A stretch of DNA of 64,000 nt from Clostridiales bacterium. GTDB lineage: Bacteria; Bacillota; Clostridia; Oscillospirales; Oscillospiraceae. The notes beneath the pieces are model-generated. The model was not told where the DNA came from. It searched no databases and saw only the letters and a list, made by a program, of their open reading frames with translations. Positions 40,748-49,661 of the stretch are shown piece by piece. Made by a program: the position numbers and the translations under genes. The stretch covers positions 1 through 64,000 of the forward strand of contig JALFOM010000028.1 of assembly GCA_022782265.1 (NCBI GenBank), written 5' to 3'. Positions within the stretch are counted from its first letter, which is position 1, and each line of letters starts with the position of its first letter.

Positions 40748-42142
40748 ATGGCAAGAAAAAAGAAAGGCGGAAGCGGCGGTATGAGCCAGATGGACATGCT
40801 CCTCGGCCTCGTATGCGCAATATTCTTCCTTGATACCATCCCATCGGTGGCCACCATGGGCTGGGCATCCATCACATGGATCGTAATCGTAGGCATCTTT
40901 TTCTTCTTTACCGGTTCCCTTACCTGCGCCGAGCTGGGCGCCGCTTATCCTGACGACGGCGGATTCTCCGGCTGGGCCGCCAGAGCCTTTGGCCCCAAAA
41001 TGGGTGCGCGCATGGGTTACATCTACTGGGCATGCAACGCGGTATGGCTTTCTTCCAACGCAACTCTGTTTGTCCAGGTGTTTCAGATTACCTTTGGCAT
41101 TGAGTTGAGTACGGTGGCCTCAGTGATCCTCAACCTCGTTGTTGTTTACGGTATGCTGGCCATTCTTCTGCTGCCCAGCAAGAATTCCACCTTCCTTTAC
41201 AACTACGGCGCCATCGTAAAAATCATCATCGGTGTATGCCTTGTTGCCGCCGGCGTCATCTGCTTCACCAAGGGCGGCACGAAGGCCAACCCCTTCTCTT
41301 CGAAAGAAATGGTTCCCACTCTGGGCGCATCCATTGTTTTCATCCCCGCCCTTGTTTATAACTTCCTGGGCTTTGAGACCTCCGCTGCCAACGGCAGAAT
41401 GGAAAACCCGGCCAGAGACGTTCCCCGGGCCGCCATCAAAAACGTTGTTCTTGTGGCCGTGCTCTACATCCTCACTTCCGTTGCCGTCTTGTGGGCTGTC
41501 CCCATTGGCGATGTGAATATCACCACCGGCATCATCCAGACGCTTCAGGCCGGCTTCGGTACTGCAGGCTTCCTGGGCATTGTTGTTGTGATCCTGGGCT
41601 TCCTGTATCTCACGGTCCTCTTTATCCAGGGTATGCTATGGGTCGGCGCCCCCTGCAACACAGCTGCCATCGGCGGCGAGACCGGCGAGCTGCCCAAGGT
41701 CTTCTCCAAGCGCAATAAGAACGGCCAGCCTGTCGGCGTTATCATCATCTCCGCCGTTATGGCAACACTGATGACCCTTGCTTCCAACCTTATCCCCGGT
41801 GACGCGCAGGACGTGTTCTGGGCCATTTTCTCCTGCACCAGCCTTCTCCTCCTCATTCCTTACATTGTAAACTTTGAAGCCTACTTCAAACTCAGAAAGA
41901 CCGATAAGGAAACCCCCAGACCCTATGTGTTCCCGGGTCCCAAGTGGTTCTCCGCTCTGCTGATCCGTATCGCTGAATTCATCACCATCGCCACCTGCGT
42001 ACTTTTCGTTTGGGTGCCCGGCGTTCCCGTCAACATGACTCAGCTTCTGTTTGTGGTCATCGGCGTTGTGGTCGTCGTCGCACTGGGTGAAGTTCTGCTG
42101 AAAGTGGCCGAAAAGCAGCGCGCAGCTGTAAAAGACCAGTAA
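40748..42142 (+). CDS. APC-family amino acid/amine permease
   Basis: A 464-residue, 12-helix transporter of the amino acid-polyamine-organocation superfamily. TM1 is interrupted as usual (LGLVCAIFFLDTIPSVATMG), followed by ELGAAYPDDGGFSGWAARAFGP, the family sequence in which Gly and Tyr line the substrate path. The glutamate-antiporter-like FLGFETSAANGRMENPARDVPRA block is also present. The substrate is not certain; related proteins carry glutamate/GABA, amines or other amino acids. Start ATG follows AGGAGG. It precedes an amidohydrolase gene and is divergent from the LytTR pair. Confidence 0.9.
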   Translation: MARKKKGGSGGMSQMDMLLGLVCAIFFLDTIPSVATMGWASITWIVIVGIFFFFTGSLTCAELGAAYPDDGGFSGWAARAFGPKMGARMGYIYWACNAVWLSSNATLFVQVFQITFGIELSTVASVILNLVVVYGMLAILLLPSKNSTFLYNYGAIVKIIIGVCLVAAGVICFTKGGTKANPFSSKEMVPTLGASIVFIPALVYNFLGFETSAANGRMENPARDVPRAAIKNVVLVAVLYILTSVAVLWAVPIGDVNITTGIIQTLQAGFGTAGFLGIVVVILGFLYLTVLFIQGMLWVGAPCNTAAIGGETGELPKVFSKRNKNGQPVGVIIISAVMATLMTLASNLIPGDAQDVFWAIFSCTSLLLLIPYIVNFEAYFKLRKTDKETPRPYVFPGPKWFSALLIRIAEFITIATCVLFVWVPGVPVNMTQLLFVVIGVVVVVALGEVLLKVAEKQRAAVKDQ

Positions 42143-42193
42143 GCGCATTTAACCTTACCATCCGTTTTCACTCCGAAAATAACAAAAGCCCTG

Positions 42194-42230
42194 TCCCGGG
42201 GGGAGAAAATCAGGATATCTCCCCCCGGGA
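42194..42230 (+). promoter_or_regulatory. Stable hairpin between the permease and amidohydrolase genes
   Basis: A 13-bp perfect stem (42194-42206 with 42218-42230), 11-base loop, not followed by T. It is 31 bases ahead of the amidohydrolase start and probably lowers read-through or stabilises mRNA. Confidence 0.55.
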
Positions 42231-42261
42231 TCCGAAAAAAATTCAAAGAAAGGAAAGACAA

Positions 42262-43926
42262 ATGACAGCAGAAAGAGTTTATATCAATGCAACCGTATAC
42301 ACCGCTGATAAAGCCCGTACCATGGCGCAGGCGGTAGCAATCTCCGGCGGCAAATTCGTGTATGTAGGCAGCAATGAAGGCGCAATGGCCTATGTGGGCA
42401 AGGACACCATCGTTGAGGACGTCGCGGGCAAGCTCATCATGCCCGCATTCATCGAGGGTCACGCCCACTACACCAAAGCCACCTCTACGGTTGTGGGCAT
42501 CAATCTCGCCGGCTACAACAGTGAGGAGCAATATGTGGAAGCCTGCCGCAAATACATCGAGGATCATCCGGACATTAAGGTGCTCCGCGGACAGGGCTAT
42601 CTTGAGGCCATATTCCCCGGCATAGGCCCCAAACGGGAGGCAATGGATCGCGCTTCAAAGGATGTTCCCATTGTTGTCCAGGCAGAGACGCTGCATTCTC
42701 TGTGGGCAAATACGGCTGCAATAGAGCTTGCCGGTATCACGAAGGACACTCCCGACCCCGAAAACGGCCGCATTGAGCGCCGTCCCGACGGTTCCCCCAG
42801 CGGCTGCTTCCGTGAGAGCGCTCAAGATCTGATTCTGGACGCGCTGCCCGACTACAGCGTGGAAGAGTATGAGCAGGGCATCCTGGCCTATCAGGAGCTG
42901 TGCCATAAATACGGTTTCTCCAGTTCTTATGACCCCTGGCTGTTTGTCAACAGCAACGGCGTGGAAGCGCTGAAATCCCTGGACAAAAAGGGTCTGCTCT
43001 CCATGCGTATGCGCGGCGCCTACTGGGCCAATCCCCACCGGGGCGTTGAGCAGGTCAAAGAGATCGCCGAGGCCCGCGACCGTGACAACGATGGCAAGCT
43101 CTTCCATATCAATGCCGTCAAGTTCTTTATGGACGGCGTGCTGGAGAGCATAACCGGTTTTCTGCTGAAGCCCTATGAGAAAGCCGACGGCCGTCCGGAA
43201 GGCTGGCGCGGCGACCAGATTTGGGATCCCGACAACATGAACGCAGTTGTTGCCGCTTTGGATAAAGAGGGCTTTGGAATACACGTCCACTGTGCCGGCG
43301 ACGCTGCGGTCAAGCAGTCTCTGGACGCTGTGGAATATGCGTTCAAGGTCAACGGAAAGCGGGACGCCCGCCACTGCATAACCCATATCTTCTTGCTGGA
43401 TCCGGCGGATATCCCCCGTTTCAAGGAGTTAGGTGTTGTCGCCATGACCAACTCCTACTGGATGCAGATCGACGACACCTATTTTGTCAACGGGATTTAT
43501 ACTGGTATGGACCGTATTGCCCACTCCTTCCCGGAAAACTGTCTGTTCGCAGGCGGCGTGACCGTTGCCAACGCCAGCGACTACCCCATTACGGCCACAC
43601 CCAACCCCTTTGTGGGCATAGAGATCGGCGTCACCCGCATTGCTCCCGACAACTATCACCCCTGGGTCATCGACTACGATGATCCCAAGTTCCATGAGCC
43701 GCTGTGGCCCGAGGAAAAGGCGGACATCCGCGACATGATTGATTCCTTTACGATCAACCAGGCTTACGCAAACTTCATGGACGAGGAGACCGGATCCATT
43801 GAAGTGGGCAAATCCGCGGATATGATTCTGGTAGACAAGAACATCCTTGCGATCGCGCCGGAAGACATCGGCACCGCCGTTGTGGAAAAGACCCTGTTCA
43901 TGGGCAACGTGGTATACGAAGCCTGA
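42262..43926 (+). CDS. YtcJ-like metal-dependent amidohydrolase
   Basis: A 554-residue TIM-barrel amidohydrolase of the amidohydro_3/YtcJ group, which includes N-substituted formamide deformylases. The metal-binding HxH is IEGHAHYTK near residue 70. The barrel carries VKFFMDGVLESITG (bridging Lys region) and IHVHCAGDAAV, and ends with SFTINQAYANFMDEETGSIEVGKSADMILVD, the beta-domain closure typical of the family. It hydrolyses C-N bonds, but the substrate is unknown. Next to an amino acid/amine permease it may process an imported amide. RBS AAAGGAAAG precedes ATG 42262. Confidence 0.88.
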   Translation: MTAERVYINATVYTADKARTMAQAVAISGGKFVYVGSNEGAMAYVGKDTIVEDVAGKLIMPAFIEGHAHYTKATSTVVGINLAGYNSEEQYVEACRKYIEDHPDIKVLRGQGYLEAIFPGIGPKREAMDRASKDVPIVVQAETLHSLWANTAAIELAGITKDTPDPENGRIERRPDGSPSGCFRESAQDLILDALPDYSVEEYEQGILAYQELCHKYGFSSSYDPWLFVNSNGVEALKSLDKKGLLSMRMRGAYWANPHRGVEQVKEIAEARDRDNDGKLFHINAVKFFMDGVLESITGFLLKPYEKADGRPEGWRGDQIWDPDNMNAVVAALDKEGFGIHVHCAGDAAVKQSLDAVEYAFKVNGKRDARHCITHIFLLDPADIPRFKELGVVAMTNSYWMQIDDTYFVNGIYTGMDRIAHSFPENCLFAGGVTVANASDYPITATPNPFVGIEIGVTRIAPDNYHPWVIDYDDPKFHEPLWPEEKADIRDMIDSFTINQAYANFMDEETGSIEVGKSADMILVDKNILAIAPEDIGTAVVEKTLFMGNVVYEA

Positions 43927-43937
43927 TTTGACTTAAA

Positions 43938-43975
43938 AATATGCGCCGGAGGGACTCCCCCTGCCGGCGCATATT
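43938..43975 (+). terminator. Hairpin after the amidohydrolase gene
   Basis: A 12-bp perfect stem (43938-43949 with 43964-43975), then CAAAAATTTCTCTTTTT. It probably separates the amidohydrolase from the NhaC/Mrp operon. Confidence 0.65.
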
Positions 43976-44031
43976 CAAAAATTTCTCTTTTTAACCAAAG
44001 TGCTTCTCCGGCTCTGAGGAGGGATCGTGAC

Positions 44032-45606
44032 GTGGAGCAGTCTGTTGGCTTTCTCTCGATCGTGCCGCCGCTGCTTGTGGTAGCTCTGGCCATATTGACA
44101 AAAAATGTGCTTATATCACTGCTGCTTGGCATCGTGCTCGGGCTTTTTCTGGCCTCAGTTGGCACAAGTCCCGTGCTGAATTCCCTGGTGAATATCATTC
44201 CGGACAGTATAGATATCATAACAAAAGTTGTCAGTGATGCAGATAACGTGCATCTTCTCATTTTTCTTGCCCTGCTGGGCGGGCTGATCGCAGTAATGAC
44301 CGCCGCGGGATGTGCTGGAGCATTTTCAGCCTTTGCTGTCAGAAAAATAAAAAGTCGTACACATGCGCAGCTGGCCACCCTTTTGCTTGGCTGCATTATT
44401 TTCATAGATGATTACTTCAATGCAATAACCGTCGGGAACATTATGGTCCCCATCACGGACAAGTTCAAAATATCCCGCGCAAAATTAGCATATATCATTG
44501 ATTCAACCTCAGCCCCTGTGACCATACTGATGCCGGTATCAAGTTGGGTTGCCACGGTGATTTCGATCATGCTTCCGGCCCTTACCGCCTATGGATTCAG
44601 CGGCGGCGGGATGAATGCCTTTATCCATGCCTGCTGTTATAACTATTACGCCTGGTTTACGCTGCTCATGGTATTTCTGGTGGCAATACGGAAATATGAT
44701 ATCGGACCGATGTCCGGTTTTGAAAAAAGTTTTCTTGAAACCGGAGAAGACCGGAGTGTTTTTATCGACATCAACGAAAGTGTCATTGATGACATGGCTA
44801 ATGGGCGCAAAGGCACGGCTTTGGACATGATTGTGCTGATTACGGTCTTAGTCGTTCTCTCTTTGCTCTTCATGGTAAGCAACGGCGGGTTTTTCAGCCG
44901 GGGCGTTCCTTTGGGGGCCGCTTTTATGGAGTGCGATACCATGCTTGCCCTTGTTTATGCGGTGATCGTCACCCTTGTGCTTGCCTTTGGTCTATTTGTC
45001 CCCTTTGGGAAGCTGTCCCTCAAGCAGTTCGACGCAGCCTTTATCCAGGGGATAAAAAGCATGGTGTCTGCCATATGCATACTCATCGCCTCCTGGACAT
45101 TTTCCGAGATACTGGGCGATGACGGTCTGGGCACCGGGAGATATGTGGCAAACGCGGTGGGCGGCTGGCTGCCGTACTGGCTCATGCCGGCGGTCCTTTT
45201 TGTGATCTCCGCGTTTATCTCCTTCACCACCGGCGCATCCTGGGGCGCCCTGACCATCATGCTCCCCACCTCCATAGCCATTTGCTCGGCAGTAGATCCC
45301 GGTTCCCTTCATGCCGTATTGGGCGCCACACTGTCGGGTTCAGTCTTCGGCGATCACTGCTCTCCGGTCTCTGACACCACCGTACTGTCCTCTTCCGGCG
45401 CCGGTTGCCGGCACCTGGACCATGTGATGACGCAAATGCCCTACGCGATGATCGTCGCCGCCTGTTCCACAGCGGCCTTTCTGGCGGCCGGCGCCGCCTC
45501 AAGCGCAGTGTTGGGTTTTGCCGTTGGCTTCGTGCTCACCCTTGCCTGCGTATTTGTCCGGGAGCTGTGGGTGAAAAAGAAGGCCGTATATTCCGCCCCA
45601 AAATAG
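44032..45606 (+). CDS. NhaC-family Na+/H+ antiporter
   Basis: A 524-residue membrane antiporter of the NhaC superfamily. The hallmark segments are FIDDYFNAITVGNIMVPITDKFKISRAKLAYIIDSTSAPV and the late VFGDHCSPVSDTTVLSSSGAGC. Some close relatives exchange Na+/malate-lactate or organic ions, so strict Na+/H+ exchange is inferred. Start GTG 44032 has GAGGAGGG 8 bases upstream. The Mrp-like cluster begins 33 bases after it with no terminator between, giving an 11-gene run of probable sodium/proton genes. Confidence 0.88.
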   Translation: MEQSVGFLSIVPPLLVVALAILTKNVLISLLLGIVLGLFLASVGTSPVLNSLVNIIPDSIDIITKVVSDADNVHLLIFLALLGGLIAVMTAAGCAGAFSAFAVRKIKSRTHAQLATLLLGCIIFIDDYFNAITVGNIMVPITDKFKISRAKLAYIIDSTSAPVTILMPVSSWVATVISIMLPALTAYGFSGGGMNAFIHACCYNYYAWFTLLMVFLVAIRKYDIGPMSGFEKSFLETGEDRSVFIDINESVIDDMANGRKGTALDMIVLITVLVVLSLLFMVSNGGFFSRGVPLGAAFMECDTMLALVYAVIVTLVLAFGLFVPFGKLSLKQFDAAFIQGIKSMVSAICILIASWTFSEILGDDGLGTGRYVANAVGGWLPYWLMPAVLFVISAFISFTTGASWGALTIMLPTSIAICSAVDPGSLHAVLGATLSGSVFGDHCSPVSDTTVLSSSGAGCRHLDHVMTQMPYAMIVAACSTAAFLAAGAASSAVLGFAVGFVLTLACVFVRELWVKKKAVYSAPK

Positions 45607-45639
45607 TATTCCGCATTCTTTTCAGAGGAGGGAAAGCTT

Positions 45640-46095
45640 ATGTTCTTTTTTCTGCTGGCATTGTGGCTGATTTTTTCCGGAAATCCCAGCGCGTCAACGG
45701 TTATTCTGGGCTCGGTCGTCAGCGGTCTGCTCACCATTTTCTGTATCCGCTTCATGGGCTACCGCCCCAAAAATCTGTTTATTAAGCTGAAAAGGGCGGA
45801 TAAAGCGGCCCAGTATCTGCTGTGTCTTTTCAAGGAGATCGTCTGGGCAAACTGGGCCGTTCTCAAACTTATTTACCGCCGCAAAGCACCGGAACCTGTG
45901 CTGGTACATTTCCGTTCCGGCCTGAAAACCGAGGGGGGACGCGTACTGGCGGCAAACTCCATTACACTGACGCCCGGCACCTATACCGTCTCGCTGGAAG
46001 GTGACGCCTATTCCGTCCACGCTCTGGACCGCTCTCTTGCCGCCGGGATCGAAGACTGTTCTTTTTTTGAAAAACTGCGGCGGATGGAGGCTTAG
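45640..46095 (+). CDS. mrpE: Mrp-type antiporter subunit E
   Basis: A 151-residue MnhE/MrpE (MbhA-like) subunit. Two N-terminal helices (FFFLLALWLIFSGN and VILGSVVSGLLTIFC) are followed by a conserved amphipathic part containing KEIVWANWAVLKLIYR and ANSITLTPGTYTV, the family signature. It is part of the membrane arm of Mrp and Mbh complexes. It opens the cluster as in mbh and archaeal mrp operons, rather than following MrpA as in B. subtilis. RBS GAGGAGGG. Confidence 0.93.
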   Translation: MFFFLLALWLIFSGNPSASTVILGSVVSGLLTIFCIRFMGYRPKNLFIKLKRADKAAQYLLCLFKEIVWANWAVLKLIYRRKAPEPVLVHFRSGLKTEGGRVLAANSITLTPGTYTVSLEGDAYSVHALDRSLAAGIEDCSFFEKLRRMEA

Positions 46096-46096
46096 T

Positions 46097-46378
46097 ATGG
46101 AAAAGCAAATACTTCTCTGGACCCTCATTGCTTTCAGCGTTTTCATTCTTGCGCTTTTATTCCGGCTAATCAAAGGCCCCGACCTTTCTGACCGCATGGT
46201 CGCGGTAAACGCCATCAACACGCTGATTATCGCCTCCATATGCCTGCTATCGCGCTATCTGCAGGCCGACTACCTGCTTGACGTGGCCCTGATCTATGCC
46301 CTTTTGGGGTTTATGGCAAGCGCGCTTCTTCTGCGTATCCTGATTGCGAAGAAAAAAGACGGGAGGGATAAGGAATGA
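46097..46378 (+). CDS. mrpF: Mrp-type antiporter subunit F
   Basis: A 93-residue three-helix MnhF/MrpF (MbhB-like) subunit. The family motif is RLIKGPDLSDRMVAVNAINT, and the third helix is YLLDVALIYALLGFMASALLLRI. ATG 46097 lies one base after the MrpE stop with GGAGG upstream. It overlaps MrpG by four bases. Confidence 0.93.
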   Translation: MEKQILLWTLIAFSVFILALLFRLIKGPDLSDRMVAVNAINTLIIASICLLSRYLQADYLLDVALIYALLGFMASALLLRILIAKKKDGRDKE

Positions 46379-46689
46379 TCCGAATTGCTGCTGCCTCCCT
46401 TTTTCTCGCCCTGGCGGTTTTCCTGTTTTTCTCCGAGATCCTGGGTCTGTTCAAATTTCGCTATGTCATGGACCGCATACACGCCGCCGCCCTGGGCGAC
46501 ACCCTAGGAATCGTATTTGTCGTTCTGGGCGTGGCCGTACTCGGCGGCGTCTCCGTGTCTGTCATCAAACTGCTGCTGATCCCTGCGTTCATGTTTCTCA
46601 CCGGGCCCGTGATCACGCACCTTATCGCCCAGGCAGAAGTGCTCTGCCGCCGAAACCAGGGGAGTGAATATGAGGAGGAATACCGATAA
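46375..46689 (+). CDS. mrpG: Mrp-type antiporter subunit G
   Basis: A 104-residue MnhG/MrpG (MbhC-like) subunit with three helices. Family features are LFKFRYVMDRIHAAALGDTLGI (normally ..DxYxRMHAAT..GT) and the helix AFMFLTGPVITHLIAQA. It is coupled at both ends by overlapping stop/start codons. Confidence 0.92.
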   Translation: MIRIAAASLFLALAVFLFFSEILGLFKFRYVMDRIHAAALGDTLGIVFVVLGVAVLGGVSVSVIKLLLIPAFMFLTGPVITHLIAQAEVLCRRNQGSEYEEEYR

Positions 46690-46940
46690 TGGAAATCGCC
46701 GAATGTCTCCTTTTGCTTGCGCTCATCATCACCGCCGCTGCTGCGCCTTTGCTGAAGCGGTTGCTCAATACGGTTATCGTGTATATGGCTTTCGGGCTTA
46801 TCATGTCTGTCCTGTGGATCCTGCTTCAGGCCCCTGACCTGGCGATCACCGAGGCTGCCGTCGGCGCAGGCGTTACCAGCGTCCTGTTTTTCCTCACTCT
46901 GAAGAAAACAGACCTGTTGGAAGGAGAAGACAAAAAATGA
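46689..46940 (+). CDS. MbhD/DUF4040-type subunit (MrpA C-terminal-like)
   Basis: An 83-residue membrane protein with DUF4040/MbhD features: LNTVIVYMAFGLIMSVLWILLQAPDLAITEAAVGAGVTSVLFF. In B. subtilis MrpA this segment is fused to the end of MrpA. Here, as in Mbh hydrogenases and archaeal Mrp, it is a separate subunit. The Asp and Glu in APDLAITEAAVG are probably on the ion path. It starts on the last base of mrpG (TAATGG). Confidence 0.9.
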   Translation: MEIAECLLLLALIITAAAAPLLKRLLNTVIVYMAFGLIMSVLWILLQAPDLAITEAAVGAGVTSVLFFLTLKKTDLLEGEDKK

Positions 46941-47785
46941 AAAAACTCTTTTCTTCTTTTTCCGCATGGGTCGACGGGCAGAAGCCCTTCCCACTGAAAA
47001 CAGAATATCCGGCGCAGAACCGTGCTCCTGTCCTCAAGGATCGCTCCGGGCGAAGCGACAGAGAGAAGCTGCGGATATTTTCCCGGTTTTATACCGTCTG
47101 CTGTCTGATGATCTGTGCCCTTATTCTCTTTGCGCTACTCAGCATGGCTGTCTCCATGCCCGAATTCGGCTCCGATACCAACCCCACCGTAAATGAAGTG
47201 TCCGAACATTATGTCGGCAAGGCGGAGAGCGAGACCGGGGCGGAAAATGTCATCGCCGGAATGATCCTCAATTACCGCGGCTTTGACACCTTCGGCGAAT
47301 CCTGTGTGCTGTTTCTGGCCGTGTGCTGCGTGATCCAGCTCTTGTGGCACACCGGCGGATCTGCGGATACCAGATCAGACAGCGGCAAAGACGCGGCGCC
47401 GGATGTGATCCTCAGCCGGGTCTGCCAGATCGTGATCCCCTGCGTTCTGTGCTTTGGCATATGCGTACTGTTTAACGGCCATGTCTCCCCCGGCGGCGGC
47501 TTTTCCGGCGGGTCCACCCTGGGCGCCGCGCTTATTCTTTTCGCCGTCGCTTACGGGGAAAAGGACGTGAGCCGCTTTTTCACACGGCGCGTATTCGATT
47601 TTGTGCGGATCGCCGGTCTTGCCATCTATGCGCTCATGTTCGGCGTATATATTTTCCAGGGCGCAAACGGGATTTCCAGTGATCTTGCCCACTACATTGT
47701 TCTGGTCATCGACATTGCTGTCGGCTTAGTAGTAATGAGTACCATGTACGGCTTCTATTCTTTCTACATACGAGGAGATCTATGA
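46937..47785 (+). CDS. mrpB: Mrp-type subunit B with MbhE-like N-terminal part
   Basis: A 282-residue protein that seems to join two subunits. Residues of about 50-135 resemble MbhE (SETGAENVIAGMILNYRGFDTFGESCVLF). From about 155 onward it is a MnhB/MrpB domain (LFNGHVSPGGGFSGGSTLGAALILFAVAYG). In Pyrococcus these are MbhE and MbhF; in MrpA/B they belong to the MrpA tail and MrpB. The N-terminal 35 residues are hydrophilic. A four-base overlap links it to both neighbours. Confidence 0.9.
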   Translation: MKKLFSSFSAWVDGQKPFPLKTEYPAQNRAPVLKDRSGRSDREKLRIFSRFYTVCCLMICALILFALLSMAVSMPEFGSDTNPTVNEVSEHYVGKAESETGAENVIAGMILNYRGFDTFGESCVLFLAVCCVIQLLWHTGGSADTRSDSGKDAAPDVILSRVCQIVIPCVLCFGICVLFNGHVSPGGGFSGGSTLGAALILFAVAYGEKDVSRFFTRRVFDFVRIAGLAIYALMFGVYIFQGANGISSDLAHYIVLVIDIAVGLVVMSTMYGFYSFYIRGDL

Positions 47786-48159
47786 TGCTGGAGACCATCA
47801 TTGAAAACAGATATACCATCACTGCCGTCATCCTTTTTACCCTGGGTTTCGGCAATCTGCTGCTGCACCAGAATCTGATCAAAAAAGTGATCGCCTTCAA
47901 TATTATGGATGCATCCACCTTCCTGCTGTTGGCCACCCGGGGCTTTATTGAGGGCAGGAGTGCTGCCATACTCACGGAGGGCGGCGCAAACACCGGCCTA
48001 TATGTCAATCCCATACCGGCGGGTCTGGTACTGACAGGAATCGTTGTCTCCGTCAGTGTGTCGGCTTTTTCCCTTGCCCTTATTCAGCGGATATACCGCA
48101 GATACGGCACAGTTGATCTGCGAGAGCTCCTTGACGCCGTGCGGAAAGAGAAGGTGTAG
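47782..48159 (+). CDS. mrpC: Mrp-type antiporter subunit C (NuoK-like)
   Basis: A 125-residue three-helix subunit homologous to NuoK of complex I and MbhG. Typical features are LFTLGFGNLLLHQNLIKKVIAFNIMDASTFLLL and PAGLVLTGIVVSVSVSAFSLALI, where NuoK-like proteins have PQALVLTAIVIG. The ATG overlaps the mrpB stop, and a second in-frame ATG follows directly. Confidence 0.92.
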   Translation: MMLETIIENRYTITAVILFTLGFGNLLLHQNLIKKVIAFNIMDASTFLLLATRGFIEGRSAAILTEGGANTGLYVNPIPAGLVLTGIVVSVSVSAFSLALIQRIYRRYGTVDLRELLDAVRKEKV

Positions 48160-48161
48160 TC

Positions 48162-49649
48162 ATGCCCTTTACACACAACCTGCCCTTTTTATGCATATTT
48201 TTGGCTATGGCGGCCGCAATTCTCCTCTCTGTTGTGAGAAACCCCCGCCTGTGCTGGAACATCACTTTTTTCGTCGCTTCCGCGTCGGCGCTGATGTCCC
48301 TCATCTTTCTATCGGCAATCCTCTGTGAAGACAGCGCTTTCGCTTACACCATGGGAAAATTTCCCGCGCCTTTTGGAAACGAAATTAAGGCCGGGCCGCT
48401 TCAGGCGCTGTTCGCCTCCTGTTTTTCCCTGGTCTCCGTTCTGGCGCTGCTGGGAGGAAAGAAAGATCTGTTTGAGGATGCGGACGGGAAAAAGCTGGGC
48501 CTCACCTGCGTTATGCTCAACATGGTGCTGGCCTCTTTGTTGGTCCTTACCTACACCAACGACGTCTTTACAGCCTACGTTTTTATCGAGATAAGCACGA
48601 TCGCCGCCTGTGCCCTTGTGATGGCCAAAGACAGCGGAGAAACGCTTGTGGCCACCATACGGTATCTGTTTATGAGTCTTTTAGGCTCCGGACTTTTTTT
48701 GCTCAGCCTCTTTATTCTCTACGGCATCACCGGGCATCTGCTTATGCCGCAGCTCTCGCAGGCTGTGGCAGAGCTTCTCTCTTCCGGCGTCTATCATCTG
48801 CCGCTGCTGATCTGTGCCGCGTCCATGGCGGCCGGCCTTGGCATCAAAAGCGCCATGTTTCCCTTCCACCGTTGGCTTCCGGACGCGCACGGAAGCGCCA
48901 CTACCTGTTCCAGCGCCGTCCTTTCCGGCCTTGTTCTCAAAGGCTATGCCGTGCTGATGATCACCATGTTCATCAGAATCTTCTCTCTGGATTTTATTCG
49001 TTCCTCCGGCATCGGAGCGGCAATATTCCTGTTTGGGCTGCTGGGCATGATTGCCGGCTCAATACAGGCCATCAGAGAGACCCACGCCAAACGTATGCTG
49101 GCCTATTCCTCCGTGGCCCAGATGGGCTATGTCTTTATGGGTATCGGTCTGTGCAGCGAGGCCGGCATAGCCGCCGCCTGTTATCAAATACTCGCTCACG
49201 CCTTTGCCAAGCCCCTGCTGTTTAGCTGTGTCGGAAAGCTCTCCGCCGCTGCGGGACACGACAAGCAGCTCAGCGCTCTGAGGGGTAGCGCATGGAGTTG
49301 TCCCCTTGCCGGCATCGGATTCGCCGCAGCAGCCCTCTCCATGATCGGCATTCCCCTCTTCGCCGGATTCAACGCCAAGCTGTTCCTTGCCTCCGCCTCC
49401 ATAGAGAGTCCCGGTACGATCCTTGCCCTGTCTGTGCTGGGATTGTCCTCTGTGCTCAACGCGATTTATTATCTTCCGGCCCTCATCGCCCTGTGGATCC
49501 CCAAGGGCGCGGAAAAACACTCTCGCGCCCATAGCACTGACCCGGCCTTTACCGCCGCATCAGTCCTGCTCATCGCCGGCGTTCTGGTTCTCGGCATATT
49601 TTCCAGCCCCATTATGGCAATCATCATCCGCGGGCTTCAGCTCATGTAA
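48162..49649 (+). CDS. mrpD: Antiporter-like subunit 1 (MrpD/NuoM-N type)
   Basis: A 495-residue, 14-helix proton-antiporter module. The essential TM5 Glu is in AYVFIEISTIAACAL and the TM7 Lys is in GLGIKSAMFPFHRWLPDAHGSA. A second Lys in the SGLVLKGYAVL helix continues the hydrophilic axis. It starts two bases after mrpC. In Mbh the matching subunit is MbhH. It is the first of four such proteins in a row. Confidence 0.93.
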   Translation: MPFTHNLPFLCIFLAMAAAILLSVVRNPRLCWNITFFVASASALMSLIFLSAILCEDSAFAYTMGKFPAPFGNEIKAGPLQALFASCFSLVSVLALLGGKKDLFEDADGKKLGLTCVMLNMVLASLLVLTYTNDVFTAYVFIEISTIAACALVMAKDSGETLVATIRYLFMSLLGSGLFLLSLFILYGITGHLLMPQLSQAVAELLSSGVYHLPLLICAASMAAGLGIKSAMFPFHRWLPDAHGSATTCSSAVLSGLVLKGYAVLMITMFIRIFSLDFIRSSGIGAAIFLFGLLGMIAGSIQAIRETHAKRMLAYSSVAQMGYVFMGIGLCSEAGIAAACYQILAHAFAKPLLFSCVGKLSAAAGHDKQLSALRGSAWSCPLAGIGFAAAALSMIGIPLFAGFNAKLFLASASIESPGTILALSVLGLSSVLNAIYYLPALIALWIPKGAEKHSRAHSTDPAFTAASVLLIAGVLVLGIFSSPIMAIIIRGLQLM

Positions 49650-49661
49650 AGAAGGGAGGAA

